DNA of 64,000 nucleotides from Hymenobacter aerophilus DSM 13606 (lineage in GTDB: Bacteria; Bacteroidota; Bacteroidia; Cytophagales; Hymenobacteraceae): NCBI RefSeq assembly GCF_000382225.1, contig NZ_KB907816.1, positions 25,878-89,877 on the forward strand, written 5' to 3'. The notes beneath the pieces were generated by a model that did no database searches, was not told the origin of the DNA, and worked only from the letters and a program-made list of their open reading frames with translations. Shown piece after piece: positions 59,492-64,000 of this stretch; the first letter of the stretch is position 1; every line of letters begins with the position of its first letter. Position numbers and translations under genes: made by a program.

Positions 59492-59923
59492 TTAGGACAT
59501 CTCACGTCGCAAATCAATCAGCAACTCTGCAGCAATTTTCCATCTGTCCCTCCCACTTCCTTCTTCCAGCATTTCGCTCATGGAGCCAAGGAAGATTGAA
59601 TTATGACCTTTAACAATAGTCGAGCTACCTAACACTATTTCTTCAAAGTCAGAAGTGTCCACAGGCCCCTCCTGCTTCCTTCTCAGTGAGCAGTTGTGGC
59701 AAAACACTACGGGCATATCAATCTTGCACTGCAGTGATGAACAGTACTGGAGCGCCTGCCTGATTTCGGAAATTTTCAATTCGAAATCGTCAACCACCTC
59801 TTTTAGATTTCTATCCTCTATCAGACTTACAACGTCTCCCACAGCCAGCCTCCTACCATCAACTCTGGGGGAGCCACCTAGCACTAGTTCTGTACATACG
59901 ATAGCAGGGAATTCGCAGCTCAT
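59492..59923 (-). CDS. DUF433-like protein with a Cys-pair C-terminal part
   Basis: A 143-residue protein. The N-terminal half (ELVLGGSPRVDGRRLAVGDVVSL, then ISEIRQALQYC) follows the DUF433 pattern, a winged-helix-like domain seen in antitoxins of type II systems and in prophage-like regulators. The C-terminal half carries FCHNCSLRRKQEG, a CxxC pair that may bind zinc with a nearby Cys, then VKGHNSIFLGSMSEMLEEG. Base composition is visibly more A/T-rich than the flanking genes, suggesting recent transfer. No toxin gene (PIN or DUF5615) is adjacent. The ATG at 59923 is used; sequence upstream belongs to an unrelated fragment. Confidence 0.65.
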   Translation of the reverse strand: MSCEFPAIVCTELVLGGSPRVDGRRLAVGDVVSLIEDRNLKEVVDDFELKISEIRQALQYCSSLQCKIDMPVVFCHNCSLRRKQEGPVDTSDFEEIVLGSSTIVKGHNSIFLGSMSEMLEEGSGRDRWKIAAELLIDLRREMS

Positions 59924-59943
59924 GCTAATCTGTATTAAGCAGG

Positions 59944-60090
59944 TTAATGCCCGCATTGCAGCCGCAACAGCAGCGGTAGGTTTCCTGACTGCTCCAGGCG
60001 TACCAGATATAGACCAGCGGGCAGCCTGGCTAGTGCCACCGTGGCTCGTACGGCGGAGCGCAGCAAGGCCCGACACTTGCGCATCGGGCC
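59944..60090 (-). pseudogene. Fragment resembling a T9SS C-terminal sorting tail
   Basis: A reading frame ending at a TAA (59946-59944) reads VRATVALARLPAGLYLVRLE and then a short hydrophobic end. The LPAGLYLVRLE core is the usual end of a type A sorting tail (LPAGxYLVRV...). Nothing upstream in frame continues a larger protein: a stop lies at 60093-60091. I take it as the remnant of a secreted protein gene removed by rearrangement near the A/T-rich DUF433-like gene. Confidence 0.5.
60067..60090 (-). terminator. Stem-loop after rpsT
   Basis: GGCCCGA (60067-60073) pairs with TCGGGCC (60084-60090). It lies about 30 bases after the rpsT stop on the minus strand; no strong U-tract follows. Confidence 0.5.
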
Positions 60091-60120
60091 TCACTTTATA
60101 GAGAGCAGACCGGTGGGTGC

Positions 60121-60378
60121 TTAGGCAGCCAGCGACTTCACGAACTTGGCCAGCTTCGACTTGTTGTTGGCGGCTTTGTTCTTGTGAATGATGTTCTTCT
60201 TGGCCAGACGGTCCAGCATCGACGACACTTTCTGGAACTGCGTCTGAGCAGCCGAAGCATCGGTGGTGGCGCGCAGCTTCTTGATAGCCGTGCGGGTAGA
60301 TTTTGCCTGGTAACGGTTCAGGACGCGCTTAGCTTCGTTGGAACGGATGCGCTTAAGGGCGGATTTATGGTTTGCCAT
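60121..60378 (-). CDS. rpsT: Small ribosomal subunit protein bS20
   Basis: A complete 85-residue, Lys/Arg-rich three-helix protein binding 16S rRNA. It begins MANHKSALKRIRSNEAKRVLN and ends KSKLAKFVKSLAA, with the conserved KKNIIHKNKAANNKSKLAK block. The strong promoter 50-80 bases upstream suits a ribosomal protein gene. Confidence 0.98.
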   Translation of the reverse strand: MANHKSALKRIRSNEAKRVLNRYQAKSTRTAIKKLRATTDASAAQTQFQKVSSMLDRLAKKNIIHKNKAANNKSKLAKFVKSLAA

Positions 60379-60426
60379 GAGGGTTGATTATGGTCTTCTG
60401 CTCGAATTCTGTTCAATTGCGGAGTG

Positions 60427-60456
60427 CAAAGGTAAACCTTTGCGCTGAATTAGCAA
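60427..60456 (-). promoter_or_regulatory. Promoter of rpsT
   Basis: On the minus strand: TTG (60456-60454), a 19-base spacer and TACCTTTG (60434-60427). This is the best consensus promoter in the window. Confidence 0.8.
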
Positions 60457-60480
60457 GGGGGATATGAGATTGTGAGAAGC

Positions 60481-60583
60481 GAACCGTCATTCAGAGTGAA
60501 GCGAAGAATCCAGCGGGCCGGCCTTGAGTTGCCATTCCAGCGGTGGCCCCCGAGATTCTTTGCTTCGCTCTGGATGACGGTTC
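60481..60583. repeat. Inverted repeat, GAATCTCGC subtype (copy 10)
   Basis: GAACCGTCATTCAGAGTGAAGCGAAGAATC at 60481 pairs imperfectly with ...GCTTCGCTCTGGATGACGGTTC ending 60583; the loop is G/C-rich. It lies in the 340-base gap between the rpsT and YheT-like genes, which otherwise holds no gene. Confidence 0.85.
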
Positions 60584-60718
60584 TTTCCGCACGCCCGAGA
60601 ATTAGTATGCATGCCTACCATTGTTCTTTGTAAATTGCTTGCGTAACCCGCCTTACAATCTCCTTCTGTCAATCCCACGCCCTGCTAGCCAACTATTTCC
60701 TGCCGCTTTACCTGCCCC

Positions 60719-61708
60719 ATGCCCCTCGTTGCCGAATCCAAGTACCAGCCCCCGTTCTACCTGTTCAACGGCCATCTGCAAACCATTGTGCCCAGCCTGT
60801 GGCGCACGGTGCCCGGGGTGCAGTATGAGCGCGAGCGGGTAGAAACCGAGGACGGTGACTTTCTGGACCTCGACTGGTCGCGCCAGCCCACTGGCGGGCC
60901 GGCCACTGACACGCTGGCCATCGTCTCGCACGGGCTGGAGGGCGACGCGGGGCGGCCCTACGTGCGGGGCATGGTGCGGGCCCTCAACCAGGCCGGCTTC
61001 GATGCGCTGGCCTGGAACTACCGCAGCTGCAGCGGCGAAATGAACCGCCTACTGCGCTCCTACCATCTCGGCGACACCGGCGACCTGGATTTTGTGGTGC
61101 GCTACGCCCTGGGCACGGGCCGCTACCGCCGGGTGCTGCTCACGGGCTTCTCGGCCGGCGGCAACGTCACGCTCAAGTACCTGGGCGAAAATTCCGCCCG
61201 CGTACCCGCCGAAGTGGCGCGGGCGGCCGTGTTCTCGGTGCCCACCGACCTGCGGGCCAGTTCCCACCACATCGGCCGCTTCGAAAACCGCATCTACCTG
61301 AAGCGCTTTATGAAGACGTTGCGCGAGAAGATGCGCCAGAAAGCCGCCTTGCTGCCCGGCCAGGTCGACCTGACGGACCTGGAGCTGCTGCAGAACTTCC
61401 CGGAGTTCGACGACCGTTTTACGGCCCCCATGCACGGCTTCGCCTCGGCCGAGGAATACTACGCCCACGCCAGCTCGGGCCGCTACCTCAGCGGCATCCG
61501 GGTGCCCACGCTGCTGGTCAACGCCCAGAACGACCCGTTCCTGCCCCCCTCCTGCTTTCCCCGCGATGTAGCCGCCGCCAGCCCCCACGTGTTCCTCGAA
61601 ACGCCCACCGATGGCGGCCACGTCGGCTTCGGCGAAGGTGCACCCGATGGCGCGTACTACTCAGAACGGCGGGCCGTGGAGTTTCTGACGAGCGAGGTGC
61701 CGGGGTAG
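60719..61708 (+). CDS. YheT-like alpha/beta hydrolase
   Basis: A 329-residue alpha/beta-hydrolase. N-terminal PPFYLFNGHLQTIVPSLWR is typical of the YheT/ABHD1-3 group, and the oxyanion region is IVSHGLEGDAGRPYVRGM. The catalytic Ser is in LLTGFSAGGNVTLKYLG, Asp in LVNAQNDPFLP and His in TDGGHVGFGEG. Length is normal. The family hydrolyses small esters or lipids, with no defined bacterial substrate. The ATG start is well supported by the conserved N-terminus. Confidence 0.92.
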   Translation: MPLVAESKYQPPFYLFNGHLQTIVPSLWRTVPGVQYERERVETEDGDFLDLDWSRQPTGGPATDTLAIVSHGLEGDAGRPYVRGMVRALNQAGFDALAWNYRSCSGEMNRLLRSYHLGDTGDLDFVVRYALGTGRYRRVLLTGFSAGGNVTLKYLGENSARVPAEVARAAVFSVPTDLRASSHHIGRFENRIYLKRFMKTLREKMRQKAALLPGQVDLTDLELLQNFPEFDDRFTAPMHGFASAEEYYAHASSGRYLSGIRVPTLLVNAQNDPFLPPSCFPRDVAAASPHVFLETPTDGGHVGFGEGAPDGAYYSERRAVEFLTSEVPG

Positions 61709-61748
61709 GTGAGGTTGGCAGATTTTATTCGCAGCAGTAACTCTTGGA

Positions 61749-62282
61749 TTACAAGTCGGATATATACGGGTTCCGGTAGTCGTAGAGTACCATAGCATCT
61801 TCTAAGTAGAGGCTTAGAAAGGTGGCTAAGGAATTGGTAATGACCTTGAACTCTCCACCAATAGCCATAATCCCTATTTCGTAGCCGGGGCCAGATTCTG
61901 CCGTAATAAACCCATATTCCCAACTGCGGTGCATGTAGTCTACAAACACCGTGACCGTGGTGGTTATCTGCTTGGCGCCCCGCCCGGAATAGACCAGCAA
62001 ATCCTCCTGCTTGGAGCGAAGGTCTTCAACGGGCAGAAAGTAAAACTCTTCGCTTTCGACACCATTCGGATAGGTGAATGCCATGCCATTGCTCCGCTGG
62101 TACAGGGCAAGAAAGTCCGCGGGAAGGGTCACGCCTTGTTGCCGCGCCATTACTTCTACATCATTAACCGGCCGAGTGGTTGGCAGCAATGATCTGCTTT
62201 GCCAATGCTGCATCAGTTGGTCTAACGTGGCGAGGAGGATGGCATTTGGCATAAAGCAGTGCAACAAATAAAGAAGAGGCAT
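61749..62282 (-). CDS. SMI1/KNR4-family (immunity-type) protein
   Basis: A 177-residue protein (167 if started at the second ATG, 62252). The SMI1/KNR4 signature is clear: DVEVMARQQGVTLPADFLALYQRSNGMAFTYPNGVESEEFYFLPVEDL, where the L-P-x-D-x-x-x-x-Y...NG pattern is the core, and a later YEIGIMAIGGEFKVITNSL. In bacteria these proteins are mostly immunity factors against polymorphic toxins. The ATG at 62282 directly follows the TGA of an upstream open frame (TGAATG), suggesting coupling to a now-broken gene. It has a lower G+C look than its neighbours. Confidence 0.85.
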   Translation of the reverse strand: MPLLYLLHCFMPNAILLATLDQLMQHWQSRSLLPTTRPVNDVEVMARQQGVTLPADFLALYQRSNGMAFTYPNGVESEEFYFLPVEDLRSKQEDLLVYSGRGAKQITTTVTVFVDYMHRSWEYGFITAESGPGYEIGIMAIGGEFKVITNSLATFLSLYLEDAMVLYDYRNPYISDL

Positions 62283-62489
62283 TCAAAGTAACACTCCTGC
62301 CAGCAAGTAACCGGCTTTAGCTTTCCCTCCAGTGGCCAGCGGACGTGCCCCTGGGCTCACCGGGGAGTTGTTGATTCCAAAATTCCCCGCAACCGGGCGG
62401 CTCCAAAAAGTCCCTTCATCTTCTGGTTCCCATTCCTTAACATAGTTGATGTCCTCAGACCGAGCGTGGAAAAGTAGCGTCTGGGCTTT
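62283..62489 (-). pseudogene. Truncated reading frame preceding the SMI1 gene (possible toxin remnant)
   Basis: An open frame without an evident start runs from after a TAA at 62492-62490 to a TGA at 62285-62283, adjacent to the SMI1 ATG. It reads like protein (for example DINYVKEWEPEDEGTFWSRP, then GNFGINNSPVSPGARPLATG). The placement, immediately before an immunity-type gene, is where a toxin C-terminus would lie. I do not recognise the sequence, and short chance frames are common in G/C-rich DNA. The remaining gap to 62600 shows no gene. Confidence 0.4.
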
Positions 62490-62600
62490 TTAGTGCGGGA
62501 CGGTACTGGCGCAGCACTGTTGTAAGCGCTACCTGGTTACCTTTCGTGCTGACCGCAACCAGCAGCGGCACCATCGCCCTGTTAGCTACCCCTGCTTCTT

Positions 62601-62965
62601 ATGTGGACTTCTGCCCGCAAGCGCCTGCGCCGCCTGGAGGCGAGCTGGCAACAGCCCGGTTTGCGCTCCGTCCACTTCCCCCAGGTGGCCCGCTACTACG
62701 ATGCGGTCCAGCACGAACCCGCGTACTACCGCCTGCCCGACCAGACCTGGGAAGACCTGAACGGCGAACTGCTCTTTGAGTTACTCGATGCCACGGTGAG
62801 CCGGGTGGGCCAGCAGTGCCTGTACCACCGCCTGCGCAGCCCGCTCGCCGACGAAGCCGCCCTGCACGAGTTTGATGCGGCCGCCACGCTGCTAGGCCAG
62901 CAACCCGCAGCCCGCGGGCAAACCCTGCTCGCCCTCGACCAGCTGACGGCCGACGAGACGTACTA
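62601..62965 (+). pseudogene. MutS-related protein, 5-prime part, interrupted by IS630
   Basis: The first 122 codons of a protein resembling the N-terminal part of MutS-like (non-MutS1) proteins in Bacteroidota: LRRLEASWQQP, then LPDQTWEDLNGELLFELLDATVSRVGQQCLYHRLRSPLADE, the MutS domain III lever motif (LD..T.S..G...L...L..PL). The frame is cut at 62966 by the IS630 element, after which it reads into transposon sequence. The rest, including the expected Walker ATPase, would lie beyond the window. Confidence 0.75.
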
Positions 62966-62994
62966 TAGCGGTTTCGTGAACGGTTTACCAAACT

Positions 62995-63660
62995 TCAGGC
63001 GGGTGTGGTATGATAGCCGCAGTGGTCAAACCAGCTCCGTGCATCGGCGCTGGTAATCCAGTGTACGGCGTCTTGCAGCGCGTCGGTTAAGGCCTTACGG
63101 GTGCGGGCCTGCGCCGTGCGCAACTTGGTTTTGAGTTTGCTCCAGGCCTGCTCCACGGGACTGAAGTCGGGCGAGTAGGGCGGCAGAAACAACAGCTCCA
63201 CGCCCCGCTCGGCCAGCCACTGTTTTACCCCGCTCAGCTTATGAGCGGACGCATTATCGAGCACCACCACGTCGCCTGCCCGTAAGCCGGGGGCCAGACA
63301 CTGCGTGATGTACCAAGCGAAGCGCTGCTGATTGAGCGCCCCATCCAGCACTTGCACGGCCTGCAGCCCCCGCACCGACAACGCCCCGATCAGCGTCAGC
63401 GCCTTGCCCCGCTGCAGCGGGCTGGCCCCGCCTACCCGTTGCCCGCCCGGAGCCCGGGCATAGCGGCGGCCATAGTCCAAGCGCAGGGCCGTCTCGTCGA
63501 GAAAGTGGAAGCGGGCCACGTCGGGGCGGGTGCACACGCTGACTACGTGTGCGGCGCGCGCCGTCCTCACCCGCGGCGTGTCGCGCTCAGTGGCGTGCTG
63601 GCTTTTTTTTTGCGGCGCAAGTTGTGCTCCTCCAACACATCCCAGATACAGGTCTGGCAC
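62995..63660 (-). CDS. IS630 transposase, DDE catalytic part (second frame)
   Basis: The open frame entered by -1 slippage. It contains the catalytic acids of the IS630 DDE domain: Asp in FHFLDETALRLDYGRRYA, Asp in GDVVVLDNASAHK, and Glu in LPPYSPDFSPVEQAWSKLK. It ends ARSWFDHCGYHTTPA. The first residues of this open frame, upstream of the slippage site near 63611, are probably not translated in this frame. Confidence 0.9.
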   Translation of the reverse strand: MPDLYLGCVGGAQLAPQKKSQHATERDTPRVRTARAAHVVSVCTRPDVARFHFLDETALRLDYGRRYARAPGGQRVGGASPLQRGKALTLIGALSVRGLQAVQVLDGALNQQRFAWYITQCLAPGLRAGDVVVLDNASAHKLSGVKQWLAERGVELLFLPPYSPDFSPVEQAWSKLKTKLRTAQARTRKALTDALQDAVHWITSADARSWFDHCGYHTTPA

Positions 63661-63956
63661 ACGGACCGGCCCGAATATGCCTGCCAGGCCTGGTTCAACT
63701 CGCTGAGCGTGGCATCGGCGTGCTCCCCCACATAGGCCACGAGCCAGGCTTGATCGTCGGCCGAGAGCAAGCGCTCGACACCGCCACGAGCGGGTTTGGG
63801 CTGGAGCGAGCCGGTTTGGTGTTGATGAGCGAGCAACTTAGTAATAAACGAGTAACTCACGCCGAAGCGGTCAGCTACCTGTTGGCGGGTCGTGTGAGGC
63901 TCCGCGCTGGCGGCGGCCACGCGGGTGCGCAAATCGAGCGAGTAGGGTTTCATCAC
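63567..63956 (-). CDS. IS630 transposase, DNA-binding part (first frame)
   Basis: A 129-residue frame starting MMKPYSLDLRTRV, the usual IS630 start. Helix-turn-helix segments (TRQQVADRFGVSYSFITKLLAHQH and ATLSELNQAWQAYSGRSVCQTCIWDVL) bind the inverted repeats. A run of nine A residues on the minus strand (63611-63603) encodes KKK; slipping back one base there joins the DDE frame. Without slippage the product ends ASTPLSATRRG. Confidence 0.9.
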   Translation of the reverse strand: MMKPYSLDLRTRVAAASAEPHTTRQQVADRFGVSYSFITKLLAHQHQTGSLQPKPARGGVERLLSADDQAWLVAYVGEHADATLSELNQAWQAYSGRSVCQTCIWDVLEEHNLRRKKKASTPLSATRRG

Positions 63957-64000
63957 TGGTCAACCATAACAGATGGTAAACCGTTTACGAAACCGCTATA

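Larger units (their letters stand above)
62966..63998. mobile_element. IS630-family insertion sequence
   Basis: About 1033 bp. The left end TAGCGGTTTCGTGAACGGTT (from 62966) and the right end, reverse complement TAGCGGTTTCGTAAACGGTT (to 63998), are near-perfect terminal inverted repeats of about 25 bases. TA dinucleotides flank both sides (62964-62965, 63999-64000), the target duplication expected for IS630/Tc1-type elements. It carries a two-frame transposase on the minus strand. The window ends on its right flank. Confidence 0.93.

Noticed and set aside
1..64000. tRNA, rRNA or tmRNA genes
   Set aside because: I saw no convincing T-arm/acceptor pairing or rRNA-like sequence. A tRNAscan-SE and Infernal run would settle it.

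Overview
The window looks like a chromosomal stretch from a high-G+C member of the Bacteroidota, most likely Hymenobacter or a close relative (family Hymenobacteraceae). The evidence is a -7 promoter box of the form TAnnTTTG in front of many genes, a type IX secretion sorting tail, S46 and M12B-like secreted peptidases, an OmpA protein with calcium-type TSP3 repeats, a TonB-receptor-like outer membrane barrel, an IPExxxVDY protein beside acpP-fabF-rnc and pyk, a Rho factor with a very long disordered insertion, and many small lipoproteins.

Layout. 1-12 kb: end of a methyltransferase-like membrane protein, a UbiA prenyltransferase, a lipoprotein, a DsbA-family oxidoreductase, rho and serS, OsmC, a lipoprotein, a GT9 glycosyltransferase and a PolX-type protein whose polymerase site looks dead. 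12-20 kb: a run of small secreted proteins and lipoproteins, an EVE-domain protein, an unidentified 551-residue secreted protein, a DUF4252-like lipoprotein and an OmpA porin. 20-26 kb: Xaa-Pro aminopeptidase divergent from a second GT9 enzyme, an M16 peptidase, and a tandem pair of SRA (YDG) proteins, the second carrying an HNH nuclease, followed by an O-methyltransferase. 26-41 kb: cell-envelope genes (TonB-like barrel, LysM transglycosylase, MFS transporter, a T9SS-exported metalloprotease, and a coupled pair of outer membrane proteins). 40-50 kb: sugar metabolism (GH1 glycosidase, ribulokinase, aldose epimerase, class II aldolase) and the dipeptidyl-peptidase. 50-60 kb: housekeeping (lgt, ECF sigma factor with a small membrane partner, nadE, rnc, fabF, acpP, pyk, rpsT). 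59-64 kb: an accessory end with an A/T-rich DUF433-like gene, a T9SS-tail fragment, an SMI1/KNR4 immunity-type gene with a broken upstream frame, and a MutS-like gene interrupted by an IS630 element that ends on the last bases of the window.

The most distinctive feature is the density of repeats between genes. At least ten roughly 40-140 bp inverted repeats of one superfamily (arms reading like GTCATYCTGAGCGNAGCGAAG) sit mostly at gene ends. A separate 135 bp element with terminal inverted repeats and 7-bp target duplications occurs twice, once nested inside one of those hairpins. This second family is a credible MITE. The best candidate for a little-studied functional system is the SRA plus SRA-HNH pair, which may be a modification-dependent restriction module. 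I found no CRISPR array and no tRNA or rRNA gene.
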